NCBI GenBank assembly: GCA_003219925.1
Contig: QHQU01000060.1
Coordinates: 1-11,216, forward strand
DNA from: Verrucomicrobiota bacterium
GTDB taxonomy: Bacteria; Verrucomicrobiota; Verrucomicrobiia; Chthoniobacterales; UBA10450
Length of the DNA: 11,216 nucleotides
Direction: 5' to 3'
Shown: positions 1 to 6,725 of the stretch, in pieces
How positions within the stretch are numbered: position 1 is the stretch's first letter
Layout of the letters: every line of letters starts with the position of its first letter
Made by a program: the position numbers and the translations under genes
Notes under the pieces: generated by a model
The model's input: only the letters and a program-made list of their open reading frames with translations
What the model was told of the DNA's origin: nothing
Databases searched by the model: none

Positions 1-420
1 CGCCCAGAACGGAGGGCGACGATCGCCCATTGCGTCGGCCAATTTCCAAACGACCAGGCTCGAGACGAGGTCAGCGATAACTCCCGGCAATCGGAGAAGA
101 AACGCAAAAGTAATGTTGTTATGGGTGAAGAAATAGAGACTTGAGAGGTCGTAGATCGCACGCAGGTAATAGGCAACCAGCGGCGGATGATTGAAGAGAA
201 TGACCCGGCGATACGTTTCGGCGAGACCGTGGATGCTCAGTTCCCGGCCGAACAGGAAAAAAAAGACGGTGTCATTGGTGCCGATGGTGTTCCAAGCAAT
301 GAGAAGCTTGCCCCCGGTCGCGGCCAGGGCAGCAAGCAAGAACCAAAAGCCCGGCGAAAAATGCGTGGTTTGGTCGCTGTTCGCAGGCCGATCGACCTCG
401 GTTATCTCCCCGATTTTCAT
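1..420 (-). CDS. GT-C type membrane glycosyltransferase, N-terminal part (truncated by window edge)
   Basis: The minus strand is open from an ATG at 420 to the window edge, giving 140 residues with no stop; the C-terminal part lies outside. The protein begins MKIGEITEVD. A hydrophobic segment follows at about residues 23-38, then a loop with GTNDTVFF, then FNHPPL at about residues 81-86, then further hydrophobic stretches. An acidic first periplasmic loop followed by an N/H-P-P element is typical of polyprenyl-phosphate-sugar-dependent GT-C enzymes (GT39/GT87-like families), which transfer sugars on the outer face of the cytoplasmic membrane. The acceptor cannot be told. The ATG overlaps the TGA of the upstream gene in an ATGA arrangement, which supports both the start and translational coupling. 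The membrane GT-C class is fairly sure; the exact family is not. Confidence 0.72.
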   Translation of the reverse strand, partial: MKIGEITEVDRPANSDQTTHFSPGFWFLLAALAATGGKLLIAWNTIGTNDTVFFFLFGRELSIHGLAETYRRVILFNHPPLVAYYLRAIYDLSSLYFFTHNNITFAFLLRLPGVIADLVSSLVVWKLADAMGDRRPPFWA

Positions 421-2246
421 TGGCGGTGGATTTCTTCGCGCAACTGACGGAACTCGGGTTGCTGTGGACTTAGGGCAACAGCGGAGTCGATTTCGGCGCA
501 GGCATCGGCGCGGTCGCCCCTGGCGGCATAGGTCTTGGCCAAAAGAAAATGAGTCTTGGCGCTGCGAGTGTTGAGATCGAGTGCGCGCCGGAACCAATGT
601 TCGGCCAGTTCGAATTGCTGGTGGTCCAGGGCGATTACGCCAAGATTATTGAGCGCGCCGCGGTGACGATCATCGAGCTGTAGAGTGGTAAGATAAAAGG
701 TGGAAGCGGCCGCAGAATTTCCCTCCGCCAGCCGCAGGTTTCCGAGAGCGAAATTGGTTTCCGGATTCGTTGGGACATAAGCGCGGGCGAGCTGCAATTT
801 TCTTTCCGCCAGGGGAAGATTGCCGGATTCGAGCGCCTGCCAACCGCTGTTGTAGGCATCCAACGCCCAAAGTGATGGATCGCGTTGCGGCCAGGAAATA
901 AAATAGGAAGAGACAATTAGAAACGCGGCGTAGGCAACGGCCCAGCGAAATTTGCCCGCCACGACATGATTAAAAAACGCAACCAGGCCGAAGGCGGCGA
1001 AAATAAGTAGGCCCGGAACAATTGGCAGACGATAGCGTTCGGTGGTGAATACCGGCAACAAGGCGAGGACATGCAGGGCGATGGCGACGGCGATCCAACG
1101 TGAGAGCGGCGCTGTTTTCCAAACCAGAAAGATCGCTGGCAACGCCAGGGCCGCGACCAGGCCGAAATAAATTCCGGGCAAGGTGACGTTTTGCTCACGC
1201 AAGATCGTGATGATGCTGAGATCGTCGTATTGAAATGCGCTCCAAAGATTGCGGAGTTTGAGCGCAAGCAGACGAAGCCATGCTACCGGATGACTCGTTA
1301 TGTAATTGCGCGCCTTCGCAGCCCAATACTGTGAGACCTGACCGCGTGGGAGAGCGTGTCCAGCGGCGGACTCAGCCGCGTCTATAGAATCCTGTAACAT
1401 CGCGGCCTGCCCAGCGTGGAGACCAGGCGGAAAACGCGGATAACCAATCGCGCCCGGATTATTTCCAATCCAGAAATTAATACCACTGTGAGCGGACAGA
1501 AATACGCGGTCGTGGGCAATGAAACAATTGTGCACCCAACAGGGCGAAGTACCGGCAGCAGCGCCAAGGAAAAGCAGAACGAGGGCGTTGATGCGCGTGC
1601 GGAATTGGGAATGAGTGGAAATCGCCGGTTTGAGAAGGATTGCGCCGATTACCAACGGGATGAGGAAGAGAATCGTCGCGATCGCCGTCGCGGCGAGGCC
1701 AACCAGCAGACCGAGAATTAATGCCCCCCATTTTGTCGGCGCGTTCTTCCGGCTGACAATGCGCCAAAGGATGAGCCAAAAGATAAAGACAAACCAAGCG
1801 GTAGGCATGAGAACGACGGCGTAGGTTTGCGCCGGGACAAAAAAGGCCCAGCCCACCGCCGCGAGCACACCAGCGATTTGGGCACGGCGCAGGCCGGTTC
1901 CCGAAAAAATGCCGACCGAAACCTTATAGATTAGCACCGCCGTCCCGGCATCGAGTAATGCCTGCAAGAGGGCAGGAATAAATGGACCGTAGCCGACAAT
2001 CTTATAGAGGGCCGCGAGCAAGTAAGCGTACCCCGGCAGGCCGTAAAAGGCTAGGTGATCAGTAAGCTGGCCGTTAAGAATCCGCTGTGCCCAATCATCG
2101 TAAAAATGCATGTCCCCACGCGTCGGCAAGAGGTATGGCGAAGCGGTTAGTCTAGCGAGGACAACGACACGGATAAGCAGAACACCGCCGAAAACGTAGT
2201 GTGCCGGACGCAAGCGAAATTGGCTGAGGAGTTTACGCGAAGTCAC
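417..2246 (-). CDS. GT-C (PMT/ArnT-like) membrane glycosyltransferase with C-terminal TPR domain
   Basis: This is a 609-residue protein. Residues 1 to about 455 are polytopic, with about ten membrane segments by eye, starting near residues 17-36. The first outer loop carries GDMHFYDDW (residues 44-52), with acidic residues where GT-C enzymes place their catalytic Asp. FYGLPGYAYLLA follows, like the F-Y-x-P-x-Y-x-Y element of dolichyl-phosphate-mannose-type transferases (PMT_2/GT39). Residues 460-609 form about four TPR units (for example AEHWFRRALDLN), probably periplasmic. The predicted role is transfer of a lipid-linked sugar to a protein or glycan at the outer face of the inner membrane; donor and acceptor are unknown. 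The start is GTG at 2244-2246. An in-frame TGA lies four codons upstream, and the next Met (residue 46) would remove the first membrane segment. No clear ribosome binding site is visible. It is coupled by a 4-bp overlap to the next GT-C gene and diverges from the pilin genes. Confidence 0.85.
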   Translation of the reverse strand: MTSRKLLSQFRLRPAHYVFGGVLLIRVVVLARLTASPYLLPTRGDMHFYDDWAQRILNGQLTDHLAFYGLPGYAYLLAALYKIVGYGPFIPALLQALLDAGTAVLIYKVSVGIFSGTGLRRAQIAGVLAAVGWAFFVPAQTYAVVLMPTAWFVFIFWLILWRIVSRKNAPTKWGALILGLLVGLAATAIATILFLIPLVIGAILLKPAISTHSQFRTRINALVLLFLGAAAGTSPCWVHNCFIAHDRVFLSAHSGINFWIGNNPGAIGYPRFPPGLHAGQAAMLQDSIDAAESAAGHALPRGQVSQYWAAKARNYITSHPVAWLRLLALKLRNLWSAFQYDDLSIITILREQNVTLPGIYFGLVAALALPAIFLVWKTAPLSRWIAVAIALHVLALLPVFTTERYRLPIVPGLLIFAAFGLVAFFNHVVAGKFRWAVAYAAFLIVSSYFISWPQRDPSLWALDAYNSGWQALESGNLPLAERKLQLARAYVPTNPETNFALGNLRLAEGNSAAASTFYLTTLQLDDRHRGALNNLGVIALDHQQFELAEHWFRRALDLNTRSAKTHFLLAKTYAARGDRADACAEIDSAVALSPQQPEFRQLREEIHRQ

Positions 2247-2370
2247 GATGTCGGATCAATCGGCAAGTGGCGGCTGCCGTAGTGTTTGCACAGCGAGAAT
2301 CACGCCCGAGCCGGGCATCTAAGCCCAAAATGAGGGCCTGTTTTCTAGAAATTCTAAAACGACCGCCGCT

Positions 2371-2386
2371 TGGCATCGCGAGTGCT
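2371..2386 (+). promoter_or_regulatory. Candidate sigma-54 (-24/-12) promoter of the pilin genes
   Basis: TGGCATCGCGAGTGCT resembles the RpoN consensus TGGCACG-N4-TTGCW. The GG (2372-2373) and GC (2384-2385) are exactly 10 bases apart, as required. It lies about 80 bp before the first pilin ATG, which would give a leader of roughly 70 nt. Type IV pilin genes in many bacteria are RpoN/PilR dependent, which makes the match more plausible. The last elements deviate (TC for CG, G for the first T). A short palindrome, TTCTAGAA, lies just upstream at 2343-2350, and a small GCCCG/CGGGC hairpin lies at 2304-2316. No good sigma-70 pair was found in this 219-bp divergent gap. Confidence 0.35.
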
Positions 2387-2429
2387 CATTAACACGGGTA
2401 TTCCGAGGCGGGTGCTTCGGAGCGCAATC

Positions 2430-2441
2430 AAACACAAACAA
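2430..2441 (+). repeat. A/C-rich leader element, copy 1 (shared by both pilin genes)
   Basis: AAACACAAACAA ends 24 nt before the ATG of the first pilin. The same 12 bases recur before the second pilin, and both copies are preceded by CGCAA a few bases upstream. It may be a translation-enhancing unstructured leader or a protein or sRNA target. It could also just be a remnant of the gene duplication. Confidence 0.5.
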
Positions 2442-2465
2442 TAGAGAAACAGAAAGCAGTTAGCA

Positions 2466-2867
2466 ATGTTGAACAAACTTAACAAACGCCGCGGGGGCTT
2501 CACCCTCGTGGAAATTATGATCGTCGTTGCGATCATCGCGCTCTTGGCGGCGATCGCAGTGCCCGGATTCCTCCGTGCTCGTAAACGTTCCCAAGCCAGC
2601 CGAATCCTTAATGACCTGCGTATGATCGACGCCGCCGTCGACCAATACGCCATTGAAACCAACCGCAGCACGGGGAATCCCGTAGCTATCACCGATTGGA
2701 CGAACTACTTGAAGAAGGGTTCGTCGCTCTACCTAGGCGGCAAGAGCATCCTGGGGAGTACCTACGGTTCTCAGACCGTCGATACCATCCCACAGGTGCC
2801 TGCCTCGGATCTGGCGGTGTTATCCGACGTCGCCGGCGCCGGTTTTTGGTCGCCCTACGGGCCGTAA
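2466..2867 (+). CDS. Type IV pilin-like protein, copy 1 (prepilin-type N-terminal domain)
   Basis: This is a 133-residue prepilin. It has a short basic leader of 11 residues ending in G11, then F12-T-L-V-E16, the classic prepilin peptidase (PilD) cleavage and N-methylation site with Glu at mature position 5. A hydrophobic helix with P33 runs to about residue 36, then the helix turns amphipathic (RKRSQASRILNDLR). The mature protein would be about 122 residues, short for a major pilin. There is no cysteine, so no disulfide-bound D-region. The C-terminal part carries YLKKGSSLY and ILGSTYGSQTV, a pattern like GspG/PilE-type small pilins, and ends in GFWSPYGP. The likely place is the inner membrane, then the body of a type IV pilus or type II-like pseudopilus. 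No pilus assembly genes are in the window, so pilin versus pseudopilin is open. The ATG has only a weak A/G-rich region upstream (GAAACAGAAAGCAG). Confidence 0.9.
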   Translation: MLNKLNKRRGGFTLVEIMIVVAIIALLAAIAVPGFLRARKRSQASRILNDLRMIDAAVDQYAIETNRSTGNPVAITDWTNYLKKGSSLYLGGKSILGSTYGSQTVDTIPQVPASDLAVLSDVAGAGFWSPYGP

Positions 2868-2888
2868 TCGAATCTGACGATTCATTCG

Positions 2889-2918
2889 CCTGCCATTCCC
2901 CAGAACAGGAGTGGCAGG
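2889..2918 (+). other. 11-bp hairpin between the two pilin genes
   Basis: The arms 2889-2899 (CCTGCCATTCC) and 2908-2918 (GGAGTGGCAGG) pair over 11 bp with one G-U pair around an 8-nt loop. No T-run follows (GAATGAGTTG), so it is not a standard intrinsic terminator. It lies 21 bp after the first pilin stop. Likely roles are 3'-end protection or partial attenuation in a bicistronic pilin transcript. Confidence 0.5.
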
Positions 2919-2966
2919 GAATGAGTTGTGAGGTCGCAGCCGAAAGAAGCCGCGCTATCGCAACCC

Positions 2967-2978
2967 AAACACAAACAA
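2967..2978 (+). repeat. A/C-rich leader element, copy 2
   Basis: AAACACAAACAA ends 28 nt before the ATG of the second pilin and is identical to the element before the first. The stretch from about 2960 to 2998 is strongly depleted in G and T, so it should stay unfolded in the mRNA. Confidence 0.5.
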
Positions 2979-3006
2979 ACAGTAAACCAACGCAATAAGA
3001 AGAATA

Positions 3007-3408
3007 ATGTTAACTAAATTGAATCGAAAACATGCCGGCTTCACGCTGGTGGAAATCATGATCGTGGTCGCAATCATCGCATTGCTGGCTGCGATAGCCG
3101 TTCCTGGATTCCTGCGCGCGCGCAAGCGTTCTCAGGCTTCCAAGATCCTTAACGACCTGCGTATGATCGACGCTGCTGTCGACCAATACGCAATTGAAAC
3201 CAATCGCACTACCGGTAACACGGTTGCGATCACGGATTGGACCAATTACGTCAAGAAGGGTAGCATCCTGTATAATACAGGTACGAACCTCTTCGGCACC
3301 TCTTACGGTCAGCAGACGGTTGATACCATTCCTCAGGTCAACGCGTCTGACTACGCTATATTGTCGGACGTTGCCGGCCCGGGCTTCTGGTCGCCTTACG
3401 GTCCCTAG
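3007..3408 (+). CDS. Type IV pilin-like protein, copy 2 (prepilin-type N-terminal domain)
   Basis: This is a 133-residue paralogue of the preceding gene, aligning without gaps and differing at 23 positions by hand count. The leader is MLTKLNRKHAG, cut before F12; FTLVE with E16 is intact. Residues 11-45 are identical to copy 1. The main difference is a patch at residues 87-102 (10 of 16 differ), where copy 2 is richer in Thr/Asn (YNTGTN). It also lacks cysteine and ends in GFWSPYGP. An AAGAAG stretch at 2997-3002 may serve as ribosome binding site, four nt before the ATG. A strong terminator follows, so this is the last gene of the pilin unit. It may be a second structural subunit, a minor pilin, or an alternative major pilin. 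Confidence 0.9.
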   Translation: MLTKLNRKHAGFTLVEIMIVVAIIALLAAIAVPGFLRARKRSQASKILNDLRMIDAAVDQYAIETNRTTGNTVAITDWTNYVKKGSILYNTGTNLFGTSYGQQTVDTIPQVNASDYAILSDVAGPGFWSPYGP

Positions 3409-3436
3409 TTAGCCGATAGGAGTTCTGAAAAACTTC

Positions 3437-3477
3437 GGGCGTCCTCTCGTGCAAACCGGGAGGACGCTCGTTTGTTT
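3437..3477 (+). terminator. Intrinsic terminator after the pilin pair
   Basis: The arms 3437-3448 (GGGCGTCCTCTC) and 3458-3469 (GGGAGGACGCTC) form a 12-bp GC-rich stem with two G-U pairs and a 9-nt loop. A T-rich tail follows (GTTTGTTT, 3470-3477), and an A-run lies just upstream. It is placed 28 bp after the second pilin stop and 32 bp before the next start, so it separates the pilin unit from the glycosyltransferase gene. Confidence 0.82.
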
Positions 3478-3509
3478 AACGATGCAGCTTCTCTCTCGCA
3501 ACCCTGCTC

Positions 3510-5627
3510 ATGGATCAGACTTCGACCAAGGCGCCGTCTGACCCCAGTTTTCGCGCGCGCTTCATCGCGTTTTGCGGCAAGCAATGGCCGCGGTATTTTT
3601 TTCTCGGAGCCATCGGCTTCATCATTCGATTACCCGCGATCCAGGGACAGCTCATCTGGGATGACATTCACCTCGCCCGAGACAATCCATTCATAAAGAG
3701 CCCGCTCCTCGCACTGGAAGCGTTCCGGCACTATCTCTTTCTCGACTCGTTCTCGGGTCACTACCGGCCGGTCCAGAATCTGTCCTACATGTTGGATTAC
3801 TTTTTCTGGAATACGGACCCAGCCGGGTTCCATCTCAGCAATATTCTCCTGCACGTAGCCGCCGGCCTGCTGCTTTATCGCCTACTTACCCACCTGTTTG
3901 GCAAACAGGCCGGTCTTTGGGAGAGTGATGACCCAAGGTCGGCGCGCGTGGGAACCCTTGCCGCTTTCGTTATTTCCGGCATCTGGATGGTGCATCCGGT
4001 TCATTCCGCTGCGATCGATTACATTTCCGGACGGGCCGACAGCCTGGCCTTTGTTTTTTCAGCGGGCGCATGGTTGCTGGTATTGCGCGCTCGAATAGCC
4101 AAAGGGCGATGGCTAAAAGGCATCACCTATCTTCTGGCGGCGCTGAGCGGCGTCCTGGCGCTCTGCTCCCGTGAGATCGCTTGTATATGGATACTCATTT
4201 TTCTGGTCCACACCCTTGCCTTTGCCAGGGACATTGGTAAAAAAGCGAAGATCACGACGATCTTGTGCTGTGCGCTGGTGTTTGGCACATATGCCGAATT
4301 ACGCCGGCTTCCAGCTGCGCGAGCGGAACCGGGATTTACCGAGAACTGGTCGGCCCCGGTTCGAGGCACCCTTATGCTCCGTGCGCTGGGTGACTACGGG
4401 CGGTTGATGGTTTTTCCGGGGAACCTGCACATGGAGCGCAGCATTTTTGATCCGGGCAATTATCTAAGCCGCGAAAGCTGGCGCAAAACAGCTGCAACTG
4501 AATATCTCTCGATTCTCGGTCTGGCTGTCTTGACGGCATTTATCTATGGCTGCGCGAGACGCGGCATAGGTCAGCGAATGCGCATCATGGGCACGGTCTG
4601 GTTTTTTGCCGCCTATCTGCCGATCTCGAATATTGTGCAGCTTAACGCGACCGTGGCGGAGCATTGGCTTTATCTGCCAAGCGTCGGCTTCCTGCTTTTC
4701 CTCGGCGGTTGCGCATTGGACTTGCCACGGAGATTCGCGGCCACTCTAACTGCCGTTACAGCGATCGCAATCCTCGCTTTGAGCGTTCGCAGCACGATTC
4801 GGAGCAGTGACTGGAGTAACGAAGAGAAATTCTACAAGCGTACGCTGGCCGCGGGCGGTACAAGCTGCCGCGTCGGCGTAAACCTGGGGCAGATTTACGC
4901 GAACCGTGGCGAATATGCGATAGCAGAGAAAATGTTCCGCCACGTTCTCGAAACCAACCCAGACTATCCGATTGCGCGCAATAATCTCGCTAATGTTCTA
5001 GTGCACGAGGGAAAAGTTGCCGAAGGCGAAGCCTTATTTGCGCGGGATGCTCAACATGCCAAGGAAGCGAGAGTTCAATATCCTCGTACCTGGATCGCTG
5101 CGTTAAATCTCGCGCACATGCGCTCGCGAGCGAACGACGATGCCGGAGCCATTGCGATCCTCGAGCGGGCACGCGCGGACTATCCCGAGATATGGGAGCT
5201 GATCAGTCTTGAATCAGAACTGCTGCGCCGAACACAAGGCCCGCTTCCGGCGCTTCGTCTAATCGAAAATTACACCCGTCAAAACTGGTGGCACCACGCT
5301 GCCTGGCTGGCAGAAGGCCGGCTATATGCGGAGAACAATGACGTTGATCAATCGACCCGTGCTCTCCGCTACGCTGCTTTACTCGACGTGCACGACGTCC
5401 AGGCGTTGAATTTGCTCGCCGCAATTTCGGTTGGCCAAAACCAGCTCGAACAAGCATGCGCTACCCAACGCCGCGCCATCGCACGCGAACCAAATCAGCC
5501 CCGGCAATATCTCATGCTCGCGGAGATCCTGGACAAAATGGGACGCACGTCGGAGGCACAGACCGCGCGCGATGACGCCACGCGATTGAAGGCGATTGTG
5601 ACTTCGCCGCGGATAGCGGCCAATTAA
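3510..5627 (+). CDS. TMTC-like membrane O-glycosyltransferase with C-terminal TPR repeats
   Basis: This is a 705-residue protein. After a short cytoplasmic N-terminus, residues from about 28 to 430 are polytopic, about ten membrane segments by eye. The motifs run in the order seen in eukaryotic TMTC O-mannosyltransferases and their bacterial relatives: WDD (50-52) in the first outer loop, HYRPVQNLSY (84-93), GFHLSNILLH (106-115), HPVHSAAIDYISGRAD (162-177), SREIA (220-224), PISN (371-374) and AEHWLYLPSVGF (383-394). Asp51/52 are the likely catalytic acids. Residues about 452-695 hold TPR-like units (NLGQIYANRGEYAIAEKMF), expected on the periplasmic side. The predicted activity is transfer of a sugar from a polyprenyl phosphate to exported protein; donor and target are unproven. 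The ATG at 3510 has no clear ribosome binding site. A terminator upstream implies its own promoter, which I could not identify. It may be cotranscribed with ilvC, 45 bp downstream. Confidence 0.85.
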   Translation: MDQTSTKAPSDPSFRARFIAFCGKQWPRYFFLGAIGFIIRLPAIQGQLIWDDIHLARDNPFIKSPLLALEAFRHYLFLDSFSGHYRPVQNLSYMLDYFFWNTDPAGFHLSNILLHVAAGLLLYRLLTHLFGKQAGLWESDDPRSARVGTLAAFVISGIWMVHPVHSAAIDYISGRADSLAFVFSAGAWLLVLRARIAKGRWLKGITYLLAALSGVLALCSREIACIWILIFLVHTLAFARDIGKKAKITTILCCALVFGTYAELRRLPAARAEPGFTENWSAPVRGTLMLRALGDYGRLMVFPGNLHMERSIFDPGNYLSRESWRKTAATEYLSILGLAVLTAFIYGCARRGIGQRMRIMGTVWFFAAYLPISNIVQLNATVAEHWLYLPSVGFLLFLGGCALDLPRRFAATLTAVTAIAILALSVRSTIRSSDWSNEEKFYKRTLAAGGTSCRVGVNLGQIYANRGEYAIAEKMFRHVLETNPDYPIARNNLANVLVHEGKVAEGEALFARDAQHAKEARVQYPRTWIAALNLAHMRSRANDDAGAIAILERARADYPEIWELISLESELLRRTQGPLPALRLIENYTRQNWWHHAAWLAEGRLYAENNDVDQSTRALRYAALLDVHDVQALNLLAAISVGQNQLEQACATQRRAIAREPNQPRQYLMLAEILDKMGRTSEAQTARDDATRLKAIVTSPRIAAN

Positions 5628-5672
5628 ATTGAATTTGGCGTCGGGGGCCGCTTCAGCCACTCTTCTCCGGCG

Positions 5673-6668
5673 ATGCCGGTGCGAATTTATCGCGACAAGC
5701 AGATCAAACTTGAGCCACTGCGCGGCAAAATTTGCGGCGTGATCGGGTTTGGCTCGCAAGGCCATGCCCACGCCCTAAATCTTCGGGACAGCGGGTTCGA
5801 AGTCGTCGTTGGATTGCACCGCGGTAGTAAGTCCCGCCCGGCGGCGCGAGCGCACAAACTTGCGGTTCTGGAAACATCGGAGGCGGTTCGGCAAAGCGAC
5901 ATCGTTTTTCTCGCGCTGCCGGACACAAAGATGCCGAAGATTTTCGTCAAACAAATCGCGCCGTATTTACGGCGTGGACAAACGCTTCTCTTCGCTCACG
6001 GGTTCGCCGTCGTTTACCGGACTGTCATCCCTCCGCGCAATGTGGATGTGATAATGGTAGCACCGAAAGGATTAGGGCAAATGGTGCGGCGCGAGTTTAA
6101 AGCTGGCCGCGGCGTGCCGGCCTTGCTCGCAGTGGAAAATGATTTTAGCGGGCAGGCACGCGCGCTCGCATTCGCATGGGCCAAAGCAATCGGGTGCGCC
6201 CGGGCCGGCGTCATCGAAACAACTTTTCGGGAAGAAACGGAGACCGATCTTTTCGGGGAGCAGGCGGTATTGTGTGGCGGAACAACCGCGCTAATTCGAA
6301 CCGCGTTCGAGACTTTGGTTCGCGCCGGTTACGCGCCGGAGCTGGCCTACTTCGAATGCCTGCACGAACTGAAATTCATCGTCGATATGATCCATGAAGC
6401 AGGAATCGCAGGGATGCGCGACTTGATTTCCGACACCGCAAAGTGGGGCGATCTCACCGTTGGACCAAAAATTGTGGATAAGCACGTCCACAAAAAGATG
6501 GCGATGGCACTGGGACAAATCCGCACCGGAAAATTTGCGCGCGAATTTATTCGGGAGATGAGAACTGGAGCGAAACGCTATCGTGCGTTACTGCAAGAGG
6601 GGCGACGTCACCCACTAGAAAAAACCGGACGTCGATTGCGTGCCTTGATGGATTGGCGAAAAAAATGA
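5673..6668 (+). CDS. ilvC: Ketol-acid reductoisomerase, class I (acetohydroxyacid isomeroreductase)
   Basis: This is a 331-residue protein, the usual size of the short class I enzyme. It catalyses the Mg2+- and NAD(P)H-dependent isomerisation and reduction of 2-acetolactate or 2-aceto-2-hydroxybutyrate in valine, leucine and isoleucine synthesis, in the cytoplasm. The Rossmann motif GFGSQGHAHALNL is at residues 25-37, with the cofactor-selecting loop RGSKSR at 50-55; Arg and Ser there suggest NADPH preference. AHGF has H109 and APK has K132. The metal- and substrate-binding residues D192, E196, E228, E232 and S253 are present in TETDLFGEQ, FECLHEL and LISDTA. The C-terminal end (HPLEKTGRRLRALMDW) is standard. 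One oddity is that the normally conserved PKGPGH reads PKGLGQ (L134, Q136). No ilvB, ilvN, ilvD or leu genes adjoin it. The ATG at 5673 gives the canonical N-terminus; the ribosome binding site is poor. Confidence 0.95.
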   Translation: MPVRIYRDKQIKLEPLRGKICGVIGFGSQGHAHALNLRDSGFEVVVGLHRGSKSRPAARAHKLAVLETSEAVRQSDIVFLALPDTKMPKIFVKQIAPYLRRGQTLLFAHGFAVVYRTVIPPRNVDVIMVAPKGLGQMVRREFKAGRGVPALLAVENDFSGQARALAFAWAKAIGCARAGVIETTFREETETDLFGEQAVLCGGTTALIRTAFETLVRAGYAPELAYFECLHELKFIVDMIHEAGIAGMRDLISDTAKWGDLTVGPKIVDKHVHKKMAMALGQIRTGKFAREFIREMRTGAKRYRALLQEGRRHPLEKTGRRLRALMDWRKK

Positions 6669-6677
6669 ACTTTCCCG

Positions 6678-6697
6678 ACGCGCTTTTTCAAGCGCGT
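6678..6697. other. Short symmetric hairpin between convergent genes
   Basis: ACGCGCTT (6678-6685) pairs with AAGCGCGT (6690-6697) around a 4-nt loop, 9 bp after the ilvC stop and 28 bp beyond the stop of the minus-strand exported protein. It could work on both strands as a transcription end. Neither side has an immediate T-tract, so termination is only a guess. Confidence 0.4.
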
Positions 6698-6725
6698 TGC
6701 TCGCGGCGAAAAATTCTACTGCCGC

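Noticed and set aside
2304..2316. Small hairpin and nearby TTCTAGAA palindrome as an operator or riboswitch
   Set aside because: A 5-bp stem and an 8-bp palindrome are within chance expectation. No known regulatory family fits.
6678..6697. Bidirectional intrinsic terminator between ilvC and the exported protein
   Set aside because: The stem is good but neither strand has a T-tract directly after it, so it is listed only as a hairpin.
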